Shown here: piece after piece, positions 29,345 through 38,357 of the stretch | How positions within the stretch are numbered: position 1 is the stretch's first letter | How the letters are laid out: each line of letters opens with the position of its first letter | Source of the DNA: Kocuria rosea subsp. polaris | GTDB taxonomy: Bacteria > Actinomycetota > Actinomycetes > Actinomycetales > Micrococcaceae | Direction: 5' to 3' | Length of the DNA: 64,000 bases | Assembly: GCF_001483755.1 (NCBI RefSeq) | Contig: NZ_LQBK01000004.1 | Location: forward strand, 475,889 to 539,888 | Translations under genes and position numbers: made by a program | Notes under the pieces: generated by a model | What the model saw: only the letters and a program-made list of their open reading frames with translations | Database searches by the model: none | Told to the model about the DNA's origin: nothing

Positions 29345-30810
29345 GAGCGGACCTCCGTGCGCTCGGCGCCGGCCGGACCGGAGCCCGCGAGGCGCTCGTT
29401 CCACTGCCGCAGCACCCCGGCGTGGGTGGGACGGGACAGCAGCGAGACGACCACGTAGACGAGCGCCGAGCTCGCCAGCCCCAGGTAGATGGGGGCGTTG
29501 GCAAGCACGCCGAACACCGCCATGGACGCCACGGTCACCACGGACCCGACGAGCATGGACAGGGCCGCGCCGAGGCTCGTGCCCCGCCGCCACACGAGCC
29601 CGCCGAGGATCGCGACGAGCAGACCGCCCACCAGGATGTCGTAGGCGATGGTCAGGGCGGTGACGGTGTCCGAGACGAAGATCGAGATCCCGGTGATCAC
29701 CACGCCGAAGACGAGCACGTAGACCCGGTCACCGCGCAGCGCCTCGGCGGTGCCCTCCGGGGCGGGGGCCGCGTGCCGGGTGACCAGGGACCGCAGGGTC
29801 GGCACGACGTCCACCCGGGCGACCGTGGCCGCGGCGATGAGCGCGCCCGAGGCCGTGGACATCATGGCGGCGACACCGGCGGCGAGCACCACCCCGCCGA
29901 GCCCGGCCGGGACGTACTGCTGCGCCATCGTGGCGAACGCGTCGTCCGGGGAGGCGAGGTCCGGGGCGACCGCGGCGGCCGTCATCCCGATGACGGCCCC
30001 GGCCACGCCGTAGAGCCCCACGTAGGCGGCGGAGGCGAGCCCGCCCCAGCGGGCGACCCGGGGCGAGCGGGCGGTGAAGACGCGCTGCCAGATGTCCTGG
30101 CCGATCAGCATGCCGAAGCCGTAGACCACGAACTGGGTGACGATCGCCTGCGTGCCCATGCCGTCCCAGGTGAAGTACGTGGCGTCGAGCCGCTCCTCGA
30201 GCCCGGACCAGCCGCCCGCGGCGGAGAGGGAGAACGGCAGCAGGATCAGGAACAGCCCGATCGTCATGAACACGAACTGCATCATGTCGGTGAGCGTGAT
30301 CGACCACATCCCGCCGAGCACGGAGTAGGCCACGACCACCACGCCGCCGAGCAGGATCGCCCAGGCCCGGTCGACCGGGAAGAGGACGGAGAAGATCGCG
30401 GCGTACGCGGACGTGGACGTCACGGACAGCATCACGGTGTAGGCGAGCATCACGAACGAGGACGCCTTGGCCCCGCCGCGCTCGCCGTAGCGCAGCTGCA
30501 GCATCTGGGAGACCGTGAAGACCCTGAGGGACTGGATGCGGCCGGCGAAGAACAGGCTGAGCGCGGCCAGGCCCGCGGCGATCGCCACGACCAGCCACAT
30601 CCCGGAGATGCCGTAGGTGAAGCCGAGGCCCACCCCGCCCACGGTGGAGGCGCCGCCCAGGACCACGGCGGCCATGGTGCCCGTGTAGAAGCCGGGGCCC
30701 AGGCGGCGGCCGGCCACCCGGTAGTCCTCGGCGTCGTGCGCCCGGCGGCTGGCCCAGAGCCCGACCGCCACCATGGCGACCAGGTACAGCACGATGATCA
30801 GCACGTTCAT
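29341..30810 (-). CDS. Sodium:solute symporter family protein
   Basis: 489 residues with about 13 membrane segments of the SSS/LeuT-fold family. GGASTVGGVGLGFTYG and YSVLGGMWSITLTDMMQF are conserved family blocks. I chose the ATG at 30810 (MNVLIIVLYLVA), which opens directly into TM1; an in-frame GTG three codons upstream also has GAGGAAG nearby. It leads the operon SSS-NCS1-cyclase-ALDH-decarboxylase and diverges from the regulator at 30990. Substrate unresolved. Confidence 0.87.
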   Translation of the reverse strand: MNVLIIVLYLVAMVAVGLWASRRAHDAEDYRVAGRRLGPGFYTGTMAAVVLGGASTVGGVGLGFTYGISGMWLVVAIAAGLAALSLFFAGRIQSLRVFTVSQMLQLRYGERGGAKASSFVMLAYTVMLSVTSTSAYAAIFSVLFPVDRAWAILLGGVVVVAYSVLGGMWSITLTDMMQFVFMTIGLFLILLPFSLSAAGGWSGLEERLDATYFTWDGMGTQAIVTQFVVYGFGMLIGQDIWQRVFTARSPRVARWGGLASAAYVGLYGVAGAVIGMTAAAVAPDLASPDDAFATMAQQYVPAGLGGVVLAAGVAAMMSTASGALIAAATVARVDVVPTLRSLVTRHAAPAPEGTAEALRGDRVYVLVFGVVITGISIFVSDTVTALTIAYDILVGGLLVAILGGLVWRRGTSLGAALSMLVGSVVTVASMAVFGVLANAPIYLGLASSALVYVVVSLLSRPTHAGVLRQWNERLAGSGPAGAERTEVRS

Positions 30811-30887
30811 GGATGTCACTGCTTCCTCGGGGCGCTGCCGCCCACGGGGTCGGTCGGGGGAGTTCCTCACCGCGGGTTGTCCAGCAA

Positions 30888-30936
30888 GAAACAAAAGTTG
30901 TCCCACATAGTATGATGCAGATCATGTTTTGGGAAC
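30888..30936. promoter_or_regulatory. AT-rich divergent promoter/operator for the guanidino cluster
   Basis: The AT content here stands out from the surroundings. It holds ATGAT-N4-ATCAT (30912-30925) nested in an imperfect outer dyad GTTGTCCCA (30897-30905) / TGGGAAC (30930-30936). A plus-strand -10 TATGAT (30911-30916) lies inside it. The site is well placed for autoregulation by the XRE-cupin protein and control of the minus-strand operon. Binding is inferred. Confidence 0.55.
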
Positions 30937-30989
30937 GGGTCCGGGTCGTGACGGGCGGGTGAACCCGTCCGGGAGGAAGAGGCGTCGTC

Positions 30990-31556
30990 GTGAAAGCACT
31001 GCCCATCGAGAGCTCCGGGCACTCCGCCGCCGTGGGATCGCGGCTGCGCAACCACCGGCGGCGCAGCCACATGACCATCGACCAGCTCGCCTCCGCGGCG
31101 GGTCTCACCAAGGGCTTCGTGAGCCGGGTCGAGCGGGACATCACCTCCCCGTCCGTGGACTCCCTGGTGCGGATGTGCCAGGTGCTGCGGATCGACGTGG
31201 GGGCGCTCTTCGCCGGGCCCGCCGACGTGGAGGTGGTCCGGCTCGCGGACGCCCCGCACATCGACCTCGGCGGCGAGGGGATCGAGGAGCAGCTCGTCAC
31301 GCCGGCGGCCCAGCGCTCGGTCCAGGTCATCCGGGCCCGCGTGGCCGCCGGCGGCCGGGGCGAGGACGCGATGTACAGCATGGACTGCGAGACCGAGGTG
31401 CTGCATCTGGTCAGCGGCCTGTTCCGCCTCCACGTCCCGGACCGCACCTACGACCTGGCGGCCGGGGACACCGTGACGTTCCCCGGCTCCGAGCCGCACA
31501 CGTGGGAGAACCCCGGCACCGAGGAGGCCGTGCTGCTGTGGATCCTCGGCTCCTGA
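30990..31556 (+). CDS. XRE-family regulator with cupin sensor domain
   Basis: 188 residues. The helix-turn-helix (about 12-70) has [16 protein letters not shown] and [20 protein letters not shown]. The C-terminal cupin (about 105-188) has [20 protein letters not shown] and [12 protein letters not shown]. Regulators of this build control catabolism of amino acids, polyamines and related compounds (PuuR type). It sits between the permease/decarboxylase operon and the ureohydrolase/aminotransferase operon, so it probably controls both. The effector is unknown. Confidence 0.9.
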   Translation: MKALPIESSGHSAAVGSRLRNHRRRSHMTIDQLASAAGLTKGFVSRVERDITSPSVDSLVRMCQVLRIDVGALFAGPADVEVVRLADAPHIDLGGEGIEEQLVTPAAQRSVQVIRARVAAGGRGEDAMYSMDCETEVLHLVSGLFRLHVPDRTYDLAAGDTVTFPGSEPHTWENPGTEEAVLLWILGS

Positions 31557-31614
31557 GCTCCCCGCCCGTCCCGTCCACCATCCCCGTCTCCACCCACCGA
31601 GAGGACACCACGCC

Positions 31615-32700
31615 ATGAATCCCGAGCGCATCACCGGCTCCGCCCCGGACGGCACCCCCGTCGTCGGGCCCGTCAACGCCGCCCTGACCCCGCGCTGGGC
31701 CGGACTGGGCACGTTCGCCCGCCTGCCGCGCACGGACGAGGTCGCGCACACGGACATCGCCGTGGTGGGCGTGCCGTTCGACGCCGGCGTCTCCTACCGG
31801 CCCGGCGCCCGGTTCGGGGCCAACCACGTCCGGGAGTCCTCCCGCCTGCTGCGCCCCTACAACCCCGCGCAGAACGTCTCCCCGTTCGCCGGGACGCAGG
31901 TCGCCGACGCCGGGGACATCGTGGCCAACCCCTTCGACATCCCCGAGGCGATCGCCGCCATCGAGGCCCAGGCCGCGGAGCTCATGGGCGAGGACACCCG
32001 GCTCGTGGCGATCGGCGGCGACCACACCATCGCCCTGCCGCTGCTGCGCGCCGTCCACGCCCGCCACGGCAAGGTCGCGCTGCTGCACTTCGACGCCCAC
32101 CTGGACACGTGGGACACCTACTTCGGCGCCGAGTACACCCACGGCACGCCCTTCCGCCGCGCGTTCGAGGAGGGCCTGCTCGACACGGACGCGGTGTGCC
32201 ACGTCGGCACCCGCGGTCCGCTCTACGGCACCGAGGACCTCGACGACGACGCCCGCTTCGGCTTCGGCATCGTCTCCTCCGCCGACGTCATGCGGCTGGG
32301 GGTGGACGCCGTCGTGGCGCACCTGCGGGAGCGCGTCGGCGACCGCCCGCTCTACGTGTCCCTGGACATCGACGTCCTGGACCCGGCCCACGCCCCCGGC
32401 ACGGGGACCCCGGAGGCCGGCGGCATGACCAGCCGGGAGGTGCTCGAGATCCTGCGCGGGCTGCGGGGCACGCACGTGGTCGGGGCCGACGTCGTCGAGG
32501 TCGCCCCGGCCTACGACCACGCGGAGATCACCGGGGTGGCCGCCGCGCACGTGGCCTACGAGCTCATCAGCCTCCTCGCGCTGGGCCCCGGCGCGGCCCC
32601 GGACGGGCCCGCCTACGGTCTGTCCGGGCACGTCTACGGGGACGCCGCGCCGGGGCCGGCGCAGGGCCCGGCGCAGGAGACCTCGGGGGAGCAGCGGTGA
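31615..32700 (+). CDS. Ureohydrolase: guanidinobutyrase or agmatinase
   Basis: 361 residues of the arginase/agmatinase fold with both Mn ions fully liganded: [25 protein letters not shown] and [20 protein letters not shown]. It removes urea from a guanidino substrate. Guanidinobutyrase of this family is known from Arthrobacter (KUJ 8602) and Pseudomonas (GbuA). The cluster's decarboxylase and aldehyde dehydrogenase would supply 4-guanidinobutyrate, which favours guanidinobutyrase over agmatinase. Its stop overlaps the aminotransferase start (GTGA). Confidence 0.88.
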   Translation: MNPERITGSAPDGTPVVGPVNAALTPRWAGLGTFARLPRTDEVAHTDIAVVGVPFDAGVSYRPGARFGANHVRESSRLLRPYNPAQNVSPFAGTQVADAGDIVANPFDIPEAIAAIEAQAAELMGEDTRLVAIGGDHTIALPLLRAVHARHGKVALLHFDAHLDTWDTYFGAEYTHGTPFRRAFEEGLLDTDAVCHVGTRGPLYGTEDLDDDARFGFGIVSSADVMRLGVDAVVAHLRERVGDRPLYVSLDIDVLDPAHAPGTGTPEAGGMTSREVLEILRGLRGTHVVGADVVEVAPAYDHAEITGVAAAHVAYELISLLALGPGAAPDGPAYGLSGHVYGDAAPGPAQGPAQETSGEQR

Positions 32701-33920
32701 CCGGGGGCGCGGCCGTGACCCCCTGGCCCGGCCACACCTCGCTGTTCGCCCACCGCGCCGACGAGTTCCGGCCCTCCCCGGTCCGCGCCGTGTTCGAGAT
32801 CGCGATGCGCCCCGGGATGATCTCCCTGGCCGGCGGGAACCCGGACATGAGCGTGCTCCCGCACGACGTCGTTGCCGCGATGGCGGCGCGGATCCTCACC
32901 GAGCGCGGGCCCGAGGTGCTGCAGTACGGCTCCGGGGCCGGGATCGAGCGCCTGCCCGGACTGGTCGTCGAGCTCATGCGCCTGCAGGGCGCGGAGACCA
33001 CGCCCGACTCGATCCAGATCACCACCGGGTCCCAGGCGGGTCTCGACCTCGTGACCAAGCTGTTCTGCGACCCGGGGGACGTGGTCGTGGCCGAGGGCCC
33101 CACCTACGTGGGGGCCCTCGGCGTGTTCGGCAGCTACGAGGTCGAGGTCGCGCACGTGGACGTCGACGACGACGGGCTGGACCCCGAGGCGGTCGCCGAG
33201 CGGATCGACGGGCTGCGGGCCGCCGGCCGGCGGGTGAAGTTCGTCTACACCGTGCCGAACTTCTCCAACCCCACGGGCGTGACGACCACCGAGGACCGGC
33301 GCCGCCGGCTCGTGGAGGTCTGCGCCGAGCGCGGCGTGCTCGTCCTCGAGGACGACCCGTACGCGCTGCTCGGCTTCGACCGCGCCCACCGGCTCCCGTC
33401 CCTGTACTCGCTGGACCCCGGCACCGTGATCCACCTGGGCAGCTTCTCCAAGATCTTCTCGCCGGGGCTGCGGGTGGGCTGGATCGCCGCGGCGCCGGCG
33501 GTGCGGGCGCGGCTGCAGATCGCGGCCGAGGCCGTGACCATCCACCCGTCCGTGCTCAGCCAGGAGCTCGCCGCGGAGTACGTGGCCGGCGAGCACTGGC
33601 GGCCCGCCCTGGACCGGGCGGTGGAGCTCTACCGGTCCCGCTGCGCCGCCATGATGGCGGCCCTCGAGCGGTTCATGCCGGCGGGGGTGCGCTGGACGCG
33701 CCCGGCCGGCGGGTTCTTCACGTGGCTGGACCTCGACCCGGCCCTCGACCACGGGGACCTCCTGGGCCGGGCCATCGGGCACGGCGTGGTGCTCGTGCCC
33801 GGCGGGGCCTGCTACGCGGACGGGCGCGCCTCCACGAGCCTGCGCCTGGCCTACTCCGCGGCCTCGGAGGAGGACATCACCGAGGGGGTCCGGCGGCTGG
33901 GCGAGATGCTGCGCGGCTGA
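32697..33920 (+). CDS. PLP-dependent class I/II aminotransferase
   Basis: 407 residues from a GTG coupled to the ureohydrolase stop. [11 protein letters not shown] and [12 protein letters not shown] are the usual N-terminal blocks of 2-aminoadipate-type enzymes. The Asn and Asp contacts are in [15 protein letters not shown] and [11 protein letters not shown], and the PLP Lys in [17 protein letters not shown]. In this set it is the candidate arginine transaminase (AruH role) that makes 2-oxoarginine. GABA or another amine as donor is an alternative. Confidence 0.83.
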   Translation: MTGGAAVTPWPGHTSLFAHRADEFRPSPVRAVFEIAMRPGMISLAGGNPDMSVLPHDVVAAMAARILTERGPEVLQYGSGAGIERLPGLVVELMRLQGAETTPDSIQITTGSQAGLDLVTKLFCDPGDVVVAEGPTYVGALGVFGSYEVEVAHVDVDDDGLDPEAVAERIDGLRAAGRRVKFVYTVPNFSNPTGVTTTEDRRRRLVEVCAERGVLVLEDDPYALLGFDRAHRLPSLYSLDPGTVIHLGSFSKIFSPGLRVGWIAAAPAVRARLQIAAEAVTIHPSVLSQELAAEYVAGEHWRPALDRAVELYRSRCAAMMAALERFMPAGVRWTRPAGGFFTWLDLDPALDHGDLLGRAIGHGVVLVPGGACYADGRASTSLRLAYSAASEEDITEGVRRLGEMLRG

Positions 33921-33930
33921 GCGGGAGCGC

Positions 33931-33976
33931 GGCCGAGCGGCCGAGGCGGCCGCTCGGCCGAGGCGGCCGCTCGGCC
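33931..33976 (+). terminator. Repeat-built hairpin after the aminotransferase
   Basis: A perfect 12-bp inverted repeat (33931-33942 / 33948-33959) lies 10 bp after the stop. It is part of a 17-bp tandem repeat (33938-33954 and 33955-33971), so alternative stems are possible. A looser repeat of GCGGTCCTGCCCC follows to about 34050. No gene is seen in the 166-bp gap. Confidence 0.65.
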
Positions 33977-34086
33977 ACGCGCGTGGGGGAGGTCCTCGCG
34001 ATCCTGCCCCGCGCGGTCCTGCCCCACGCGGTCCTGCCCCGTGCCCGTGCTGCTGCGGTGTCCCCGGCAGGGGCGATACTGGCCGC

Positions 34087-34854
34087 ATGAGCGAGGAGCC
34101 GACCGGCCGGATCGGGGGCCTGTGGTCCAGCGCCCGCGGGAACGGGCCGCACTTCGTCCTGCTGCACCCCGGGGGCACGGACTCCCGCGCCCTGGGCCCA
34201 CTGGTGGCGGAGCTGACCGGCCGGTACCGGGTGATCACCCCCGACCAGCGCGGGCACGGACGCACCCCCGACCGGGAGGGCCCGCTCTCCTACGCGGCGA
34301 TGGCCGAGGACACCGTCGCCTTCCTCGGCGCCGCGGCCGAGACGCCGGTGCACCTGCTGGGGTTCAGCGACGGCGCCGTCGTCGCCCTGACCGTGGCGCT
34401 GCGACGGCCCGACCTGGTCCGGGACCTCGTGGTCGCGGGCGGGGTGTACCACCACGACGGCTGGGAGCCCGGCGTCCTGGCGGAGGAGGCGGAGGCGCCG
34501 GAGTTCATGGCCGACGCCTACGCGGAGGTCTCCCCGGACGGCCGCGAGCACTACGGCGAGGTCGTGGCGAAGCTGCGGCGGATGCACGCGGCGGAACCGG
34601 CCTTCACGGACGCGGACCTGGCGGACCTCGGCCTTCCCGTGCTCGTGCTCGTCGGCGACGACGACGAGGTGCGGCTCGAGCACGCCGTGGCCCTGTACCG
34701 CGCCCTGCCGCACGGGGAGCTGGCCGTGGTCCCGCACGCCTCCCACGGCGTGCTCGTCGAGAAGCCGCAGCTGTGCGCGCGGCTGATCACCGACTTCCAC
34801 GCCGCCGACAAGCCGGCCGGCTTCGCCCCGAGACGGCGCCGCACGGGACGCTGA
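34087..34854 (+). CDS. Alpha/beta hydrolase
   Basis: 255 residues of the alpha/beta hydrolase fold. The nucleophile elbow is GFSDGAVVAL (Ser), HPGG near residue 24 forms the oxyanion region, an acid follows VLVGDDDEV, and the His is in VPHASHGVLVEKP. The motif set resembles small esterases or lactonases. Substrate unknown. It is a single gene unrelated to its neighbours as far as I can see. Confidence 0.85.
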   Translation: MSEEPTGRIGGLWSSARGNGPHFVLLHPGGTDSRALGPLVAELTGRYRVITPDQRGHGRTPDREGPLSYAAMAEDTVAFLGAAAETPVHLLGFSDGAVVALTVALRRPDLVRDLVVAGGVYHHDGWEPGVLAEEAEAPEFMADAYAEVSPDGREHYGEVVAKLRRMHAAEPAFTDADLADLGLPVLVLVGDDDEVRLEHAVALYRALPHGELAVVPHASHGVLVEKPQLCARLITDFHAADKPAGFAPRRRRTGR

Positions 34855-34948
34855 CCGGGCAGGCTTGGCGGGAGCGCCGGCGCCGGGCAGGATGGCCGCA
34901 ACGGACCACTGTGGCCGCGCCCCTCGGGGCCGGCGCCGAGGAGGCGGG

Positions 34949-35827
34949 ATGAGCACGCGGAACCCTGGTGCGGACGTCGTGATGCCGGCGGCGTTCTTCG
35001 GGCACGGCAACCCCATGAACGCCCTGGAGGTCAACCGGTACACCTCCGCCTGGCGGGCGTTCGGGGCCTCGGTGCCGCGGCCCCGGGCGATCCTGGTGGT
35101 CAGCGCGCACTGGTACATCAACGCCACCGCGGTCACCGCGATTCCGGCGCCGCGCACGATCCACGACTTCTACGGCTTCCCGCAGGAGCTCTTCGACGTG
35201 CAGTACCCCGCCCCCGGGCTGCCGCGCCTGGTCGAGGAGATCAGCGACACCGTCCACCCCACCTGGATCGGGGCCGACGTCGACAGCTGGGGCATCGACC
35301 ACGGCACCTGGTCCGTGCTCACCCACGCCTTCCCGGACGCCACGATCCCGGTGCTGCAGATGAGCATCAACGCCGACAAGCCCCTGGACTACCACCTGGA
35401 CCTCGGCGCCCGCCTCGCCCCGCTGCGGGAGGCGGGCGTGCTGATCATCGCCAGCGGCAACATCGTGCACAACCTGGGCGGGATGGACTGGACGCGCACC
35501 GACGAGGGCTACGACTGGGCGCGGCGCTTCAACGAGGACGCCAAGGAGCGGATCCTCACCGACCCCACCGAGCTGGCGGCCCTGGACGCCCACCGCGACT
35601 GGGACCTGGCCGTGCCCACCCCCGACCACTTCATCCCCTCCCTGTACCTGGCCGGGCTCGCCGGGGCCGCCGGGGCCACGGACACGGACGTGCTCGTCGA
35701 CGGCTACTCCTACGGCTCCCTGTCGATGACCGCCTACACCCTGGGCATGGATCACCTGCCGGCGGCCGGTGCGGGCGGGTCCTCCCGGCCGCCGGCCGGC
35801 CTGCCCCCGGACGGCTCCAACATCTGA
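34949..35827 (+). CDS. ygiD: Extradiol ring-cleavage dioxygenase, YgiD/DODA type
   Basis: 292 residues of the class III (LigB) dioxygenase family that cleaves 4,5-DOPA-like catechols. FFGHGNPMNAL and VSAHWYINATAV carry the metal-binding His residues, DHGTWSVL the third, and IIASGNIVHNLGG a catalytic His. The start is the ATG with GAGGAGG upstream. It follows the hydrolase by 94 bp. A Pro/Gly-rich tail of about 25 residues extends past the catalytic domain. The natural substrate in bacteria is not settled. Confidence 0.87.
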   Translation: MSTRNPGADVVMPAAFFGHGNPMNALEVNRYTSAWRAFGASVPRPRAILVVSAHWYINATAVTAIPAPRTIHDFYGFPQELFDVQYPAPGLPRLVEEISDTVHPTWIGADVDSWGIDHGTWSVLTHAFPDATIPVLQMSINADKPLDYHLDLGARLAPLREAGVLIIASGNIVHNLGGMDWTRTDEGYDWARRFNEDAKERILTDPTELAALDAHRDWDLAVPTPDHFIPSLYLAGLAGAAGATDTDVLVDGYSYGSLSMTAYTLGMDHLPAAGAGGSSRPPAGLPPDGSNI

Positions 35828-35998
35828 ACTCCGCGACCCGCCGCGCCCGCGACCGGCTCCCGGACGGCGGCGGCCGTGGCCGTCCGCCGGCCCGGTCGTC
35901 ACCCTCCTGCTGACTATGCTCGTGGGACGACGTCGAGGTGTTCCCCGGAGCGGTTCCCGCGGCCGCGGCAGCACGTGCGCCCCGGGGTAGGAGGCAGA

Positions 35999-37075
35999 GT
36001 GCAGACGCTGACCGTAGGAGTGCTGGCCGACCCCGGCCTGCCGGAGAAGGTGGCCCACCGGGTGGCCGAGGACCTGCCGGGCGCGCTGTCCCAGCGCACC
36101 GGCCCGGAGGTGTCCTGGGAGGTGGAGGTCAGCCGTGAGACCCTGCCCCTGACGCCCGAGGGCGACATCCCGATCCTGGACAAGGCCGACGCGCTGCGCG
36201 AGGCGCACGGCTGGGACTGTGTGGTGTACCTGACGGACCTGCCGCGCGACCACGACGGGGACCCCATGCTGTGCGAGGTCAGCGCGGGGGCCGCCGCCGC
36301 ACTGGTCTCGCTGCCGAGCCTGGGCGCGGACCACTTCTCCCGCAAGGCCTGCCGGCTGATGGCCGCCCTGGTCGGCGAGATCCGCAACGATGCCCGGCGC
36401 CGCCCGTCCCCGTCCGCGGTGCACGAGGCCCTGGGCCGGACGGCGGTGCGCCGCGTGTCCCCGGCGGACGGCGGGGACACCTCGTACCTCGTGCTGCCCG
36501 GGTGGGTGAACCGGCTGCGGCTGCTGATCGGCATGGTGCTGAGCAACCGTCCCGGACGGCTGCTGCCGGCCCTGGCCAGCTGCGTGGCCGCCGCCGCGGC
36601 CACCGGCGCCTTCGGCATCTTCTACGCCTCCATCTGGAACATGTCAGACGCCCTGTCCCCGGTCCGGCTGGCCATGGTCAGTCTGGTGGTCACCGCGGCG
36701 CTGAGCGGGTGGCTGATCTTCCACAACAACCTCTGGAACCGCACCCGGGACGCCGAGGCGCCCTGGCGGGCGGGCTCGGACAACGCCTCCACGGTCATCA
36801 CCGTGTGGCTGAGCGTGGCCATGATGTACGTGCTCCTGTGGGCGATGCTCTTCGTCGTGGGCCTGGCGGTGATCGAGGCCGGCTACCTCGAGTCCCAGCT
36901 GGGGCATCCGGTGAATGTGCTGGACTACGGGCACCTGGCGTGGCTGGCCGCGTCCCTGGGCACCCTGGCCGGGGCCCTCGGCTCGAACTTCGACAGCGAC
37001 GAGGCCATCCGCGAGGCCACCTACAGCCGGCGGGAGCACCAGCGCCGCCAGCTCGCCGACACCTACGAGGACTGA
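35999..37075 (+). CDS. Membrane protein of unknown function
   Basis: 358 residues from a GTG with GGAGG just upstream. The N-terminal cytoplasmic part (1-175) begins TLTVGVLADPGLPEKVA and includes DCVVYLTDLPRDHDGDPMLC, which looks like a small alpha/beta domain. Four or more membrane segments follow between about 190 and 335, and the tail FDSDEAIREATYSRREHQRR is charged. I do not recognise the family; its soluble-plus-membrane layout is clear. Confidence 0.72.
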   Translation: MQTLTVGVLADPGLPEKVAHRVAEDLPGALSQRTGPEVSWEVEVSRETLPLTPEGDIPILDKADALREAHGWDCVVYLTDLPRDHDGDPMLCEVSAGAAAALVSLPSLGADHFSRKACRLMAALVGEIRNDARRRPSPSAVHEALGRTAVRRVSPADGGDTSYLVLPGWVNRLRLLIGMVLSNRPGRLLPALASCVAAAAATGAFGIFYASIWNMSDALSPVRLAMVSLVVTAALSGWLIFHNNLWNRTRDAEAPWRAGSDNASTVITVWLSVAMMYVLLWAMLFVVGLAVIEAGYLESQLGHPVNVLDYGHLAWLAASLGTLAGALGSNFDSDEAIREATYSRREHQRRQLADTYED

Positions 37076-37121
37076 GGGCGATGTCGCCGGCGGCCGGCCG
37101 GTTCCGTCCGGGGAGCCGGGC

Positions 37122-38348
37122 TCAGGCCAGCAGGGCCTCCGCGGCCCGGCGCCCGGAGCGCAGGGCGCCCTGGGTCGAGCCGTCGGTGCGGTGGTCACCG
37201 CACACGTAGAGGCCGTCGCCGAGGGCCACGGGCCGGTCGGCCACGAGCCCGGGCGGCTGCTCGGGCAGCGCCCGGCGCACCTCGTGCACGGTCAGCAGGT
37301 CCCAGGCGGCGGTGTCGGCGGACCAGATCGCGGCCAGCTGCCGGCGGACGTCGGCCTCGGCCGGGAGCGCGGCGCCCCGCGGGAGCAGGGCGCTCGCCTG
37401 GATCAGCGCACGGCCGTCCGGGGTGTAGCTGGGGGCGGCGTTGCTGACCACGGCCGTGTCGATCAGCGGGCCGTCGGTCTCGCCCGGCAGGACGAGGCAC
37501 CCGAGCTCCGAGGGCGCGGACTCCGCCGCGAACCACCAGGTCGCCTCGCCCTTCATGGGGGTCTCCGGCAGGTCCAGGAGCCCGGCGGCGGCAGGGGCCT
37601 CGGCGGCCACGACCACCGAGGGCGCCCGCCGGACGGCGTCGCCGGCGCCCACGGCCCACCCGTCGCCGGTGCGCCGCACCGAGTCCACACGGGTCCCGAG
37701 GACGGCGGGGGTCCGGAGCCCGTCGTGGATCCAGTCCGGCAGCGCACCCATGCCCGCGGCCGGCAGTCCCGGCGTGCCGAGCAGGAACCAGCCGACGAGC
37801 TCGCGCACGAAGGCGGCCGAGGTGCGGCCCTCGTCCTCGAGGATCACGCCGGCCAGGAACGGCTCGAGCACCAGGTCCCGCAGCGGGCCCCGCACCCCGG
37901 CGGCGTCGAGCGAGTCGTGCCAGGCGAGGTCCCGCTCCTGCCGCCGCCGGGTGCGGGGGTCCAGACCCGTGGCGAGCCAGGCCGCCAGGGCGGGCAGCCG
38001 GCGCAGCTCCACGAGCGGGCTGCGCAGCGTGTCCGCCAGCCGGGACGGGACGCGCCGCGGATCGGCGAGGACGTCGATCCCGTCGCCGCGGCGGACACCG
38101 GCCGCGGCGTCGAACTTCTGGATCCTCAGCGCCGCGACGTCCACGCTGCGCCGCAGCTCGGTGTAGGCGGGGTTGAGCACCTGGAACCCGCGGTCGCAGC
38201 GGAAGCCGTCGACCACGTCGGTGCGGACCCGGCCCCCGACCCCGTCCGAGGCCTCCAGGACCGCCACGTCCAGTCCGTGCTGCTCGAGCAGCCGGGCGCA
38301 CTGCAGGCCTGCGAGTCCGGCGCCGACGACGACGACGTCGTGGTCCAC
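37122..38348 (-). CDS. FAD-dependent amine oxidase/desaturase-like flavoprotein
   Basis: 408 residues. The dinucleotide-binding GAGLAGLQCARLLEQHG and VLEASDGVGGRVRTD are those of the amine oxidase/phytoene desaturase superfamily, and the C-terminal FAD block is VYVCGDHRTDGSTQGALRSG. It begins 9 bp after the type III polyketide synthase stop, so the two form an operon. It may oxidise or ring-modify the polyketide product; that is inferred. The start is GTG with AGGAGG upstream. Confidence 0.83.
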   Translation of the reverse strand: MDHDVVVVGAGLAGLQCARLLEQHGLDVAVLEASDGVGGRVRTDVVDGFRCDRGFQVLNPAYTELRRSVDVAALRIQKFDAAAGVRRGDGIDVLADPRRVPSRLADTLRSPLVELRRLPALAAWLATGLDPRTRRRQERDLAWHDSLDAAGVRGPLRDLVLEPFLAGVILEDEGRTSAAFVRELVGWFLLGTPGLPAAGMGALPDWIHDGLRTPAVLGTRVDSVRRTGDGWAVGAGDAVRRAPSVVVAAEAPAAAGLLDLPETPMKGEATWWFAAESAPSELGCLVLPGETDGPLIDTAVVSNAAPSYTPDGRALIQASALLPRGAALPAEADVRRQLAAIWSADTAAWDLLTVHEVRRALPEQPPGLVADRPVALGDGLYVCGDHRTDGSTQGALRSGRRAAEALLA

Positions 38349-38357
38349 GGGAACCTC

